Shown here: piece after piece, positions 12,241 through 23,140 of the stretch
How positions within the stretch are numbered: the first letter of the stretch is position 1
Layout: each line of letters starts with the position of its first letter
NCBI RefSeq assembly: GCF_001039355.2
Contig: NW_019776095.1
Coordinates: forward strand, 1-64,000
DNA length: 64,000 bases
Source of the DNA: Lingula anatina
Taxonomy: Eukaryota > Brachiopoda > Lingulata > Lingulida > Lingulidae
Direction: 5' to 3'
Position numbers and translations under genes: made by a program
The notes under the pieces: model-generated
What the model was told of the DNA's origin: nothing
The model's input: the letters and a program-made list of their open reading frames with translations, nothing else
Database searches by the model: none

Positions 12241-14340
12241 ATGACAATCAACACTACAATATTGGCATTCGCGTTGACGCTTACAGGTGCTGCAGGGTTT
12301 TACTGTCCGCCAAGATGCCACTGCAAATCATCTCTTCGTCAGGTGGAATGTCATAATCTGAATTCGACGCAAGTGCCGCATTGTGATAATACGACGTTAA
12401 TTTTGATTCTGAATGACATTTGGATATCTTCTCTGCGAAACGATTCCTTTGCAGGACTGTCGCAACTGGAAAATTTGACGCTGAGTAGTAACACACTGTC
12501 ACATGCTGAAAAAGAGGCATTCGAGCCTTTGGAGAATATCCTCTCTATAGATCTGAAAGGGAAAATGCTGTATCTAGATAATCTGGAGCCGGCCTTTTGC
12601 CATGTATCTAAAACAATACAGCGGCTCTGTCTGAATAGATACAAAGGAAGAAAGACTGCCGAATTCCAAACTCCGAGAAGTTCCCTCCTCCGTTGCCTTA
12701 ATGGCAGCGATATCACGGAGTTGGACCTTAGCTATAACAGTTTACACACGCTTCCTGACTCCTTTTTTTCAGGATTGACAAAATTGCAAAATCTGATTTT
12801 ACGTGATAATCATATTGCCTTTAGGAAGGAAACATTTGTTGGCTTGAATAATCTACGCTTGCTAGATTTGCGAAACAATCACTTGAGTCAAATCCCAAAC
12901 TTTGGAAATGTGACGTATCCGTTTTGTCCAAATTTGCTTGAATTACATCTTGCCTATAATGACATCAGCTCTCTCAACTCTGCTGATTTCATTTCCCTTA
13001 AATACTTACAAAGGCTGGATATTGGTTGGAATCTATTGACAAAATTCCCAAATAATATGTTTGAATACATGCCTGAATTACAATTCGCCTTTTTACAGCA
13101 TCAACGAAACTTGAAAGAAATTCAGGATCTGGCATTTGCAAGTGCTTCTCTTTTTCATCTCGATATCAGTATCAACAACTTTCAATTCAAGGATGCAAAT
13201 TCGGACGTTTTTTCTCATGCCCCACATTTGCAAGAGCTTTACATGTCCGACAACCATCTGGATAAGATCGACGATGCAGCACTGGAAAAGTTATTTAGAA
13301 ACCTTACAAAACTGAGAAAACTCATCATTAGCCAGACACGATTGACTCATCTTCCACCCAAATTGTTCGAGACCAAACCGTTCCTCCGTGAGCTACAACT
13401 TGGGTCAAACCAGTTGTCGTCGTTGGATCCAGTCGTTTTTCAATCTCTTTTTTCATTGCAAATGCTATATTTGGAAAATAACCTAATTCGTACTATATAC
13501 GAGTCATCGTTGCCACCGTTCGTTTGGAAAAACCTTACAAAAATTAGCCTTGCAGAAAATCTTTTTTCTTGCACGTGCGATAATTTTTGGTTCCGTACTT
13601 GGATGGACACAACCCAAACAACGATTGTGGCCCTTCATCAACGTAACTCATACCGTTGTTATGAGCCAAAGGAATTAGCTAAATCTCCGTTTCTAGATTG
13701 GCATCCATCCAAAGCCCAATGCACGCCGCTGCCAGCATGGGTCATAGCCAGCGCCATCGGCGTCTCTATAATGTTATTTCTGGCGCTCGTAACAGTGGTG
13801 TCCCACCGTTATCGATGGTACATACGCTACTGGTGCTTTACACTGCGTTCCCGTTACAAACGCCTCGAACCGTTTGAAAATAACGGTACCTTCGTATTCG
13901 ACGCATTTGTGTCCTACAACTGCCATGATCGCCATTGGGTCATACAAAGACTTCTCCCGAAATTGGAATATGACGCTGGTTTCAAACTTTGTCTTCACGA
14001 CAGAGATTTCATCGTAGGCCATGACATCGTGGATAACATCGTGGACGCTTTAGAGGTCAGTAGAAAGACGATTCTCGTGTTGTCCAACAACTTTGCTCAG
14101 AGTCAATGGTGCCAATTGGAAATGACGATGGCTCAGCACAAGCTATTTGATGAGAACAAGGATATCCTGGTCTTGATATTGCTCGAGGACATTAAACCTG
14201 AGAACCTCAGCAACAGACTGACCCTGTTGCTAAGGAAGCAGACCTACATAGAGTGGCCTCGCGAGGAAGAAGGTCAAGACCTCTTCTGGGAAAGAGTGAA
14301 GGCAGCTCTCCAAAAACCGTATGGGCATGGAACGCTATAA
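12241..14340 (+). CDS. TLR-2: Toll-like receptor, 699 aa, single coding exon
   Basis: This is a type I membrane pattern-recognition receptor. Residues 1-19 form the signal peptide and FYCPPRCHC starts the LRRNT cap. About 16 leucine-rich repeats follow, then one LRRCT cap with the FSCTC motif (the single-cysteine-cluster, vertebrate-like type). The transmembrane helix is at about 500-520, and the cytoplasmic TIR domain runs from about 551 to the end, with box 1 FDAFVSYN, box 2 LCLHDRDFIVGHD and box 3 FWERV. TIR domains recruit MyD88-type adaptors. The BB-loop proline of most TLRs is valine here. The start is fixed by a splice acceptor (TTTTTTACCTTTAG) ending at 12228, just 12 bp upstream, so the coding part is one exon. 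Its ectodomain is strongly diverged from the other four copies, whereas everything from LRRCT onward, including the 3' flank, is almost identical to TLR-3. The ligand is unknown. Confidence 0.95.
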   Translation: MTINTTILAFALTLTGAAGFYCPPRCHCKSSLRQVECHNLNSTQVPHCDNTTLILILNDIWISSLRNDSFAGLSQLENLTLSSNTLSHAEKEAFEPLENILSIDLKGKMLYLDNLEPAFCHVSKTIQRLCLNRYKGRKTAEFQTPRSSLLRCLNGSDITELDLSYNSLHTLPDSFFSGLTKLQNLILRDNHIAFRKETFVGLNNLRLLDLRNNHLSQIPNFGNVTYPFCPNLLELHLAYNDISSLNSADFISLKYLQRLDIGWNLLTKFPNNMFEYMPELQFAFLQHQRNLKEIQDLAFASASLFHLDISINNFQFKDANSDVFSHAPHLQELYMSDNHLDKIDDAALEKLFRNLTKLRKLIISQTRLTHLPPKLFETKPFLRELQLGSNQLSSLDPVVFQSLFSLQMLYLENNLIRTIYESSLPPFVWKNLTKISLAENLFSCTCDNFWFRTWMDTTQTTIVALHQRNSYRCYEPKELAKSPFLDWHPSKAQCTPLPAWVIASAIGVSIMLFLALVTVVSHRYRWYIRYWCFTLRSRYKRLEPFENNGTFVFDAFVSYNCHDRHWVIQRLLPKLEYDAGFKLCLHDRDFIVGHDIVDNIVDALEVSRKTILVLSNNFAQSQWCQLEMTMAQHKLFDENKDILVLILLEDIKPENLSNRLTLLLRKQTYIEWPREEEGQDLFWERVKAALQKPYGHGTL

Positions 14341-14563
14341 TGATATTTCACATCCAGTTTTAAGAAACTTTGCATGGCCCTAGAAATGAACCAAGCGAAT
14401 CAAGTATAACTTTACATACTGTAATTAATGAACTAATCAACAGTTTTATATTTCTGCTTTTAGAATGATTTAAATGACAAAAAGGCGAAAATGTACATTG
14501 TAGTCAATTTTGGAATATTGTTATATATTGTTGTATATCATTAAAATATTGTTAGGTATCATG

Positions 14564-14758
14564 CCACAGGAGACGACTGCGAGAAATTGTTACAATCCTT
14601 TTGTTATCTTCACACTACCGTTTTAACAGTGCAACTTGGATCTGAAAGTTGGCAAAAAAAGAAAAAAAAATGGTGGAAAAAGTAGGGATACAGGATTGCC
14701 AATGGTAATCGCTTATGTCAGGGTTCATCCATTGTATCATTATTTTCACAAGTGTACA
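14564..14758 (+). repeat. Ectopic copy of a 195-bp spacer segment
   Basis: This segment (CCACAGGAGACGACTGCGAG through AAGTGTACA) is almost identical to 15225-15418, about 660 bp downstream, differing mainly by one A in an A run. The corresponding site after TLR-3 (near 21521) has only a few other bases, so the copy was inserted here after the genes duplicated. Confidence 0.75.
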
Positions 14759-14988
14759 TTTATATTACATGTATGTATTGTTATATACAGTATAATGTAT
14801 CATTACGTATCTTGGAATACATTGATTTAGTAAAAACAGGGTTATATATTGTTTTAAGAGTGGACTTCTTTACAGATTGCTTTGCACGATCCCCTGGGTG
14901 CTGTAATACCAATAATTCAGATTCATTTGAATAGAAAATTACTAGTGCACCTAATTCTTATATTGTCGTACCGGTAATTAAGTGACCA

Positions 14989-16550
14989 TTCCCAGACCCT
15001 ATCGTACAAACTGTGGATCGATCTATATCCAAGGTGATTCTCACTAAATTGCAATCAGCTGAAGCGGCTTAGACGTCTGTCACGCCTACTGAAGCTGCTA
15101 GGGGATAATAATTATCGTTTAATTTCCCTCCTGGGACCGTGGGAGGCAGGTATCCATTGATAAGTGCGCGCCACGTTTGATCCGCGGACTAGTTAGTCCG
15201 CAGATCAACTGGTTGTGACGGCAGCCACAGGAGACGACTGCGAGAAATTGTTACAATCCTTTTGTTATCTTTACACTACCGTTTTAACAGTGCAACTTGG
15301 ATCTGAAAGTTGGCAAAAAAAGAAAAAAAATGGTGGAAAAAGTAGGGATACAGGATTGCCAATGGTAATCGCTTATGTCAGGGTTCATCCATTGTATCAT
15401 TATTTTCACAAGTGTACAAATGAAAGAATTAACCTCTTCAGGCCTTCGGGTGCATGATGATAACCATTTCCAGCACAGCCTGGGGGTGAATATCATAATT
15501 TTATTAGTTTTCCAAAAGCGTATAGAGGCAATTCCCCCCACCCACCGCGTACTGTTTGTATAGACTTGAGTAATGATGTCAAAATAATGATTATTACAGG
15601 CCCGGGGCCAGGTCTGTATTATAAAGCTTGACTGATAATAAGAAGGGAATTAACCACCTGTTTGTCATCTAGGCAATAATATGCATTTGTCATGCAAAGA
15701 CACGCTTTACAGAAGAGCTTATAAGCTTTACGCCCTCTCTCAGTATAAAACTTCCATATTTACCTGCTAGAAGAACAAAAACAAAAACAAAAAAAAAAAC
15801 GCAAAAATTAATCTGGACAGATCAAAAAGGTATACGTATTCATACAAGATGTGAGCAAATAAATAAATAAATAAATAAATAAATAAAATAAATAAATAAA
15901 TAAATAAAATGCATTTTTTTTGTTGAGAACATGCATAAACCGGTTACTGAAACCGTGTGTACATGCATTTTAACAGCACAATAAAGTATACAGGTTAGGT
16001 CGATTGCACTGGAGGTGAAAAATGTGTTTCAGTTTAAGGGCATTTTGCACAAATAAATTACCATATAATAGGACCGTATCTGACGGGAAACGCATTTATC
16101 AATATCTCTCAAACACTTTAAGTATGAATATTGGCAATCGCTTCTCAATGTCATAACGTTAAAAATAAATGCATGATCTCGCTTCGGTTCCACGTGCTGT
16201 TTCCTTTTTGCTTGTCATATGTAGGTCATCTTAAAGGCCCCTAGTGTTATGACCTTAGTCACTACTTACAGGTAGATTCCCTTTCATCCTACCCATACGG
16301 CCGATACGCGCATTGTACTTCACGGATGATCCTGTCGATTCAGTCACGACGGTTTGAAGGTGGAAGTGCTAGACTAATTTTTTAAAAACTCTCCCTGAAA
16401 GATAAAACGTGCTGCAATATAGTTTACAATACCTAGAGGCACAATTAAAGGTGAGAGGTTTTCGTGATTTTTAAGTTTGTAGCATAAATCCAGATTATAT
16501 TAATTAAGGTTATTCTGTCTTACTACTTCCTGTTGTCAACTTCACTTCGA
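14989..16550. repeat. Duplicated TLR spacer block (upstream of TLR-3)
   Basis: Long stretches align with 21758-21830 plus 23140-24650, with 28803-30460, and with 31500-32700. They include the near-palindrome GCGGACTAGTTAGTCCGC at about 15184, A-rich and (AAAT)n tracts at 15855-15908, and the candidate donor at 16451. The spacer duplicated together with the receptor genes. No coding sequence is seen. Confidence 0.8.
16451..16456 (+). promoter_or_regulatory. Candidate splice donor of a non-coding TLR-3 first exon
   Basis: AATTAAAG|GTGAGA lies in a conserved block, 2.75 kb upstream of the TLR-3 ATG. The same block precedes TLR-4 (donor at 24527) and TLR-5 (30340 and 32575). Each gene has a splice acceptor about 12 bp before its ATG, which needs such a donor. 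This is inference only. Confidence 0.35.
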
Positions 16551-16692
16551 CAATTTGAATGCACAGGTTAAACCTTTACAGTTTTTTTTTGTCAAAGTGT
16601 GTGTGTGTGTGCTTGTGCGCGTGTGTGTGATTGCGCCATCGAAAGCAATTTTATATATACCTATTTTGAAATATTTATTCAATAGTAATACA

Positions 16693-17186
16693 CCCAGCAG
16701 GCATAGTCTCGTTGGATCAACGTTGAAAACAGGTTGATACCCTGTACGTTGAATTGCCGTTGATCTACCTAAATTCAACGTAAAATCAGCGTTGATCCAG
16801 CCACGTCAAAACACCGTCATAATGTGACGTTGACTCAACGTTGTATTTTGGTCATTGACACAACCTTGCAGACATGGATTGTAATTTAAAATATTAATTA
16901 TTGAAAACGTGATACTTTGTTTATCAATACTTTATCATAACTAACTTTATCAAAATAATAAAAAAGTGTTTTAAAGTAAAAGTGACAGTTGTTTTGTGTC
17001 TTTAGTGAACCAGTGAATTTTCTTAACTTGTTATTCAGAAATACATTCCAATAAACTGAATTCCTTGCAAGGTCAGCTAACACTAGGATGAATAAGTTGC
17101 TGTAAATGTGATGGAGTGAAGTTAATAAAGTTGACAGTTCTCGGTACCCTGTTATAGATAGACAGGTTGAGGTGACTGTGACTTTG

Positions 17187-17221
<35 letters not shown>

Positions 17222-17280
17222 AAAATAACTATATATATTAATCTAAACCTTGGAAATTGTAACTTAAAGGCCATGCATAT
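16693..17280 (+). mobile_element. CCCAGCAGGC-ended element with CAACGTTGA motifs (copy 1)
   Basis: It begins CCCAGCAGGCATAG with repeated CAACGTTGA words and follows the element at 34095-34666 closely, including an (AT)n stretch at about 17187-17219. The paralogous spacers (24780, 30550) read straight through this point, so it is an insertion. Its right end cannot be placed because the copy runs into unrelated sequence and the N at 17943. Confidence 0.65.
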
Positions 17281-17569
17281 ACAGACTTGACATTTAATAT
17301 GGAATATTTTTTTCGAAATAATTTTTTATCAGTTTTTTCCTATTTTGCTGACTGATAAATGAAAATAAGGATTAAAATCGTGTTTTAATAACTTTAAATT
17401 ATCTCTTTGATGTCATTGTGACATCAGTTCATTAATGGAATTCGCCAGAGAAGCAAACAAAAACACGTTGCCTATTCCATGTCATACGACTCCCATTAAA
17501 AGAGATATTTTAGATCTCCATATTTTCCAAATTATCGTCTGTAAAAGGGTAATACGCTCCACAAAAGAC

Positions 17570-17910
17570 CCTCATGTCAGTTGCTAGTCACAGTAATGGT
17601 CGTTGTTACGCCTGGCCTCTTCGTGGCTGTTGCCAGCGCTCTCAAGCGGCAAGGCATTTCTTGGGGGTAGGTTTTAAGAGGTCAATCTGGAATAGCATTC
17701 CAGGCATCGGTCTAAAATTGTCCAATCTGGTCCAGTTTTGTTGTAGGACATGTAGGCAGTTGATTGGTGAGTAATGGTCTACCGAAATATTGTCTATGTG
17801 GTTCAAATGTGGCGATTTTGATGACCAGGGTAGCTGCTCATTCCCTTGGTTCTGTAAGTTATCTGCTATTAAAAGTGCTCTGTGTGAACCTGCAACCTCA
17901 TCGTGCAACC
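17570..17910 (-). pseudogene. Degenerate Tc1/mariner-type transposase remnant
   Basis: On the minus strand the translation contains LPWSSKSPHLNHIDN, which matches the LPWPxxSPDLNPIEN signature of Tc1/mariner DDE transposases, followed by an M-P-K-K-C-L-A-A stretch like the C-terminal MPRRCxAxI of that family. Stops follow and the N-terminal half is missing, so it is a fossil fragment. It sits next to the single N at 17943. Confidence 0.65.
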
Positions 17911-17942
17911 TAGAATTGTTCCTAAGGTGCCCCCTATCAAAT

Positions 17943-17943
17943 N
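17943..17943. other. Single-N assembly join
   Basis: One N separates the transposon-rich insert from sequence that resumes the TLR spacer (compare 24913 onward). It probably marks a contig join of unknown true length. Confidence 0.7.
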
Positions 17944-18606
17944 TTGTTTAATACCTTCATGTTTTTGTAACTGTTAATGAATTTTATGTTCATATGAGCC
18001 TAGGAAGCAAATCTTAACCAGGAAGCAAATGAGGATGTAACGTGGATATCTTTGGCTGTTGTGAACGCAAACACTCCACTTCTACCGGTAGATAATAATA
18101 TACACACTGCCACTCATAGCTGCACCACTGGAGTAAATATCTATATATAGGCCACTGGTTGCAGTCAATTACACAGGCTTTTCAAATACCAGTCCATGTT
18201 TGACTTTAGAACGTTTTTTCCTTTTGCCGACACTGTCTTGTATCTTCAACAGTATTTAGTGCCGCCAGGAAGCACACACTTGTATTCAGCTTTACTCAAT
18301 TATGCTAAATTGTGAAAGATTATAGAAATTAGTATATACTTGTAAGCCATGGTGGCATTTTTTTATACAAAAAGGTCGTCTTGGACATGCTATATGAAAT
18401 TTCTTTGTATTTTTTTACCTTTATTCACAGCCTTAATTGTGTTGCTTTTGTCTCGTACTGATATGTGTTAAGAAATGATACGGACTTTTCTTGCGCGTAC
18501 CGTATCTTTTGCCAAACCAAATAAATTTCAAAAGGATTATCGATTTTGAAATGTTTTCTCATCTATGTAGGTCTTATTGAATATAGATTCCAAATCCATG
18601 TCTGTT

Positions 18607-18880
18607 CAGTGGCGGATTTAGAGGGGGTCAGGAGGTCCTGATCCCCTCCCCCTTCGGTTTCTGAAAAACATATCACTCCGATATTCCCCCTCTTGAAATA
18701 AGAATTTTAACTAACTAAATCATAGTTCTAAACCGTACCAAAGGGTACTGTTTGCTCTCCAAAACCCCAAAGAATTTACGGGGCCCTTCACCCTAAACCC
18801 ACAAAAGGGGCGATAGTCGGCTTCGCATCCGAGCTCTGTCGTTCCGTTCCCCCCTTCAAACAATCCTTGATCCGCCCTTG
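18607..18880. mobile_element. GGCGGAT-type inverted-repeat element upstream of TLR-3
   Basis: The left end CAGTGGCGGATTTAGAG and the right end CTTGATCCGCCCTTGAG are imperfect inverted repeats about 270 bp apart. The same element stands at the equivalent place upstream of TLR-4 (25596-25889) and TLR-5 (33601-33849), is cut at 31364-31476, and recurs inverted at 57729-57910. It is a non-coding MITE carried along by the array duplication. Confidence 0.7.
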
Positions 18881-19205
18881 AGCTCGAGAATTTTTTTTTT
18901 GACACAACATGGTATGCATGAAATCGTGATTTTCCTGATCAGAATCTTGGATATACTTGTAGAAACAGATAAATAATCAAGCCATACCATAGTGTTATTG
19001 GAGTTAAGATACCGTGGGATAATATTCACTAAACATTTCATCAGTGTCGTTGCTAGAGGTGCACGAATATTGTACCTGTTTGGTTAAGGCCTTCACAAGG
19101 ACAGGGTTACTAGAGCTTTGGACTGAATCTTCTAAATATTTAACATATACGTTGAAAAATATGAGAAATACATGCCGTTGTTTTCATCTGCAGGTTTGTT
19201 CCGAC

Positions 19206-21299
19206 ATGAAGACAGCAGTTGCGGTACTGGTTATCTTTATGCTAAGCAACTGGACGGTTGAAGCTTTCTACTGTCCACAAGGATGTCGATGCGATCATCA
19301 CCGTCGAAAGGTGAATTGTAATTATTTGAACCTGACCCAGGTCCCCAAGTGCGACAATGCGACCTTGTCTCTGTTCCTCACCGGCAACCGGATAGTCACT
19401 TTGCAAAACGATTCTTTTGCAGGCCTTTCTCAACTGAAAAATCTGTCGCTGGGCAGCAACCATCTGACTGACATAGACATTGCTGCCTTTCAACCCTTGA
19501 TCAACATACGTTTCATAAATCTGACGGAAAACACTAGATTACCTCTGGATATTCTGGAGCCAGTGTTCTGTTATACATCTAAAACAATACAAGTACTTTC
19601 AATAAGCAAATTGAAAAAACTCTCTAGAACCAAAACACTAAACAGGTCTCTTTTCCGTTGCCTCAAAGGTAGCAATCTTACAAAGTTGGGCTTGCACAAT
19701 AATGGCATCACCACTCTTCCAGGTTCCATTTTCGCAGATCTGACCAATTTGAGAACCCTCCTTTTTCGAGGAAATGGTCTACAAACTGTAGAGACTGATA
19801 CGTTTGCTGGTTTGAGGAATCTACGCTGGTTAGATTTACGTAATAACCACCTGAACAAAATTCCAAACTTTGGAAATGAAACGCATCCATTCTTCCCAAA
19901 TCTGTTTGAATTAAGCTTGGGTAAAAATAACATTAACTATGTCACACCTACTGATTTAATAGCCTTAAAAGGTGCCAAAAAAATAGACTTAGGATGGAAT
20001 TTAATCCAAATTCTACCAGGCAACATGTTTAAATACATGCCCAAATTGCAACATGTTATGTTAAGGCATCAGCTGAATTTGCGATCGATTTTACCGATGG
20101 CGTTTGCCAGCAATTCCCTCATCTATCTTGACATAAGCATGAACAAATACAGCTTTTCCTCGAACCAATGTGACATATTTTCAAATTCACCAAACTTGCA
20201 CGATCGTTCTATGCACAACAACCAGTTGAATGATATGAATTCTACCGCATTAGAGACAATGTTCCGCAATCTCACAAAACTCCGGAAACTGTATATCCAT
20301 AACTCTAAGCTAGCAAACCTTCCTCCAAAAATGTTTGCTAACAATGGAATGCTGAGTACGCTTCAACTGCAATCTAACTACCTGTCAACGTGGGATCCAA
20401 TCGTTTTCCAACCGCTACTGTCATTAAAAAAACTGTTCATGGATCACAATAACATTCGTATTCTAAATGAAACGTCGTTTCCTCAGTTCATATGGACTAA
20501 TCTGACGGAAATTAATTTGGCGGGAAACCCCTTTTCCTGTACGTGTGAAAATTTATGGTTGCGGAATTGGATACAATCCACCAAGGTAAAACTCCTACAG
20601 CTCCATTACTACCAGTGTTACGCACCCGAAAAACTGGCAAAAACCCAGTTTCTAGATTGGCATCCTACCAAGGCCCAATGCACGCCGCTGCCAGCATGGG
20701 TCATAGCCAGCGCCATCGGAGTCCCTACACTGTTATTTCTGGCACTCGTGATAGTGGTGTCCCACCGTTATCGATGGTACATACGCTACTGGTGCTTTAC
20801 ACTGCGTTCACGTTACAAACGCCTCGAACCGTTTGAAAATAACGGTACCTTCGTATTCGACGCATTTGTGTCTTACAACTGCCATGATCGCCATTGGGTT
20901 ATACAAAGACTTCTCCCGAAATTGGAATATGACGCTGGTTTCAAACTTTGTCTTCACGACAGAGATTTCATCGTAGGCCATGACATCTTGGATAACATCG
21001 TGGACGCTTTAGACGTCAGTAGAAAGACGATTCTCGTGTTGTCCAACAACTTTGCTCAGAGTCAATGGTGCCAATTGGAAATGACGATGGCTCAGCACAA
21101 GCTATTTGATGAGAACAAGGATATCCTGGTCTTGATATTGCTCGAGGACATTAAACCTGAGAACCTCAGCAACAGACTGACCCTGTTGCTCAGGAAGCAG
21201 ACCTACATAAAGTGGCCTTGCGAGGAAGAAGGTCAAGAGCTCTTCTGGGAAAGAGTGAAGGCAGCTCTCCAAAAACCGTATGGGCATGGAACGCTATAA
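19206..21299 (+). CDS. TLR-3: Toll-like receptor, 697 aa, single coding exon
   Basis: This is a single-LRRCT TLR with signal peptide 1-20, an LRRNT cap starting FYCPQGCRCD, about 16 LRRs, an LRRCT, a transmembrane helix at about 498-518 and a TIR domain from about 549. The open frame extends upstream to 19044, but I start at 19206: a splice acceptor (TTTTCATCTGCAG) ends at 19193, and the same acceptor-to-ATG spacing occurs in the sister genes. Two changes are peculiar to this copy. LRR 12 reads NLHDRSMHNN where its sisters have Leu instead of Arg, and the TIR reads YIKWPC where the others have YIEWP plus R or S. The BB-loop proline is Val. The ectodomain is very close to TLR-5. It probably signals through MyD88-like adaptors; the ligand is unknown. 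Confidence 0.95.
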   Translation: MKTAVAVLVIFMLSNWTVEAFYCPQGCRCDHHRRKVNCNYLNLTQVPKCDNATLSLFLTGNRIVTLQNDSFAGLSQLKNLSLGSNHLTDIDIAAFQPLINIRFINLTENTRLPLDILEPVFCYTSKTIQVLSISKLKKLSRTKTLNRSLFRCLKGSNLTKLGLHNNGITTLPGSIFADLTNLRTLLFRGNGLQTVETDTFAGLRNLRWLDLRNNHLNKIPNFGNETHPFFPNLFELSLGKNNINYVTPTDLIALKGAKKIDLGWNLIQILPGNMFKYMPKLQHVMLRHQLNLRSILPMAFASNSLIYLDISMNKYSFSSNQCDIFSNSPNLHDRSMHNNQLNDMNSTALETMFRNLTKLRKLYIHNSKLANLPPKMFANNGMLSTLQLQSNYLSTWDPIVFQPLLSLKKLFMDHNNIRILNETSFPQFIWTNLTEINLAGNPFSCTCENLWLRNWIQSTKVKLLQLHYYQCYAPEKLAKTQFLDWHPTKAQCTPLPAWVIASAIGVPTLLFLALVIVVSHRYRWYIRYWCFTLRSRYKRLEPFENNGTFVFDAFVSYNCHDRHWVIQRLLPKLEYDAGFKLCLHDRDFIVGHDILDNIVDALDVSRKTILVLSNNFAQSQWCQLEMTMAQHKLFDENKDILVLILLEDIKPENLSNRLTLLLRKQTYIKWPCEEEGQELFWERVKAALQKPYGHGTL

Positions 21300-21829
21300 T
21301 GATATTTCACATCCAGTTTTAAGAAACTTTGCATGGCCCTAGAAATGACCCAAGCGAATCAAGTTTAACTTTAAATACTGTAATAATGAGCTAATCAACT
21401 GTTTTATCTTTCTGCTTTTAGAATGATTTAAATGACAAAAAGGCGAAAATGTACAGTGTAGTCAATTTTGGAATATTGTTATATATTGTTATATATCATT
21501 TAAAATATTGCTATGTATCATGCATATAGCATTTATATTACATGTATGTATTGTTATATACAGTATAATGTATCATTACGTATCTTGGAATACATTGATT
21601 TAGTAAAACAGGATTATATATTGTTTTAAGAGTGGACTTCTTTACAAATTGCTTTGCACGATCCCCTGGGTGCTGTCATACCAATAATTCAGGTTCATTT
21701 GAATAGAAAATTACTAGTGCACCTAATTCTTTTATTGTCGTACCGGTAACTAAGTGACCATTCCCAGACCCTATCGTACAAACTGTGGATCGATCTATAT
21801 CCAAGGGGATTCTCGCTAAATTGCAATTG

Positions 21830-23140
21830 TAAGTATTGCGATAGATGTGCGGACCAGCACAATGGAAGTCTAGGGAGCGGCCGATGCCCATTTGTTCGCT
21901 AACCGGGGGGTTGGTTCGTTTACTGACGTCAAGGGTGGCCAGATCCCCTTGATGAGCGAAACTAACATTTTATTGGTCACAAAAATTCCTTTGTTTTTAG
22001 TCTCATCCGCTGATTTCGCATTTTGTCTTTAACGTAGAGCAGAATACAATAGTGAATTTCTCATCGAAGAAAAAAACGGAGGAAAATTAGAGTAAACGAG
22101 TCAGCGAAACAGAATAGAAAGTAAGCATAGTAAATAACTACTACTTTATAGTTTAAAGTACGTTTCAAGTTTACTATACTGGTATGTAAAAGTGGCTTTA
22201 CGTACGTTAAGAAGTCTAGCTCCAGTTAATGCCGTTAAACGCTACCGACATAGATCGTAACTTTGCGTTTTCTACTTTTGTTAGCGCAGTAATACAGTAA
22301 TAGTTTGTGCGTTGTTTTCTACAGTGCTCTAACGGGAATGATAACTAGCGTTTTATTTAATATTTCAATGAATAATGCCGCTTTTGCTAGAACAAAGGCG
22401 CTCAGAATATTATGTCATACTTCTCAGGTCATGTTTGTAACGGGTCATTAGCGAACGCTAGTACGGTTGTGTTCTAAAGGTTTGCATTGCCTTGACGCGT
22501 GCGGCGTGCTCGGTGTATTTTAGTACACTGATTTATCATAATAGTGGTAGTTGTTTTATTGTTAGCCTGCCTTGAAATAATAAGTGACGAACCCAACGAA
22601 TAGCCTCCGCTGGAGGAGAGTAGATGCGGTAGTTCAGATCGTTGAATGCGACCTATGATGTTACACGTACCACTCATGTTGTATGTATAGATAAGCAGGG
22701 GCGGATTTAGGCCGTCTTCTGGGTCTTCCGGAAGACGGTCAGATTTTCAAGCTTACATTGACTGGTATCTAATTTTTTTCTGTCGGAAGACGGTCAAAAA
22801 CTGGAGGATGGATCAACAGATATAATATGGAAGACTGTCAGAAAATATCTCTGGATCCGCCCCTGGATAAGAGACAATTAGTGTCCGTCGTACGGACGTC
22901 TGAGTTACGTAATATTCTTACATAACTTGGTATTTTTGATAATTACTATTTTTGTGTTATTTATATTCTAGGATAGACGGAGAGACGGCCCAATAATTGT
23001 ATGAGCAGACTCCGTTTAGGTGTTTCATTTATCGGGGAAATAGTTCAATACAGATTCTGGAAACTAACTGAGACTGGTGTTTTATTTCTGTGACTAGATT
23101 TATCCCAATCACTGACAAAATAATAATAAGCCCGGCTACA
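21830..23140. other. 1.3-kb insertion in the TLR-3/TLR-4 spacer, no gene
   Basis: The spacer after TLR-2 runs from CTAAATTGCAAT directly into CAGCTGAAGCGGC (15050-15070), whereas here the two halves are separated by about 1.3 kb. The insert has no open frame of note and itself contains the small element at 22696-22865. I found no clear terminal inverted repeat, so its nature is open. Confidence 0.55.
22696..22865. mobile_element. 170-bp MITE with CAGGGGCGGAT ends and a 6-bp target-site duplication
   Basis: The ends CAGGGGCGGATTTAG and CTGGATCCGCCCCTG are inverted repeats, and GATAAG flanks the element on both sides. The interior contains TCTTCCGGAAGACGGTC and its partial inverse. A degraded relative lies at 50999-51166. 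Confidence 0.8.

Noticed and set aside
16600-16635. GT/GC-rich tract as a possible Z-DNA regulatory site before TLR-3
   Set aside because: It is a variable microsatellite present in all spacer copies with differing length; nothing ties it to regulation.
19044-19205. N-terminal extension of the TLR-3 open frame (and of TLR-4 and TLR-5)
   Set aside because: The extensions are not conserved, contain the splice acceptor, and in TLR-5 start inside a transposon. The signal peptide begins at the ATG after the acceptor.
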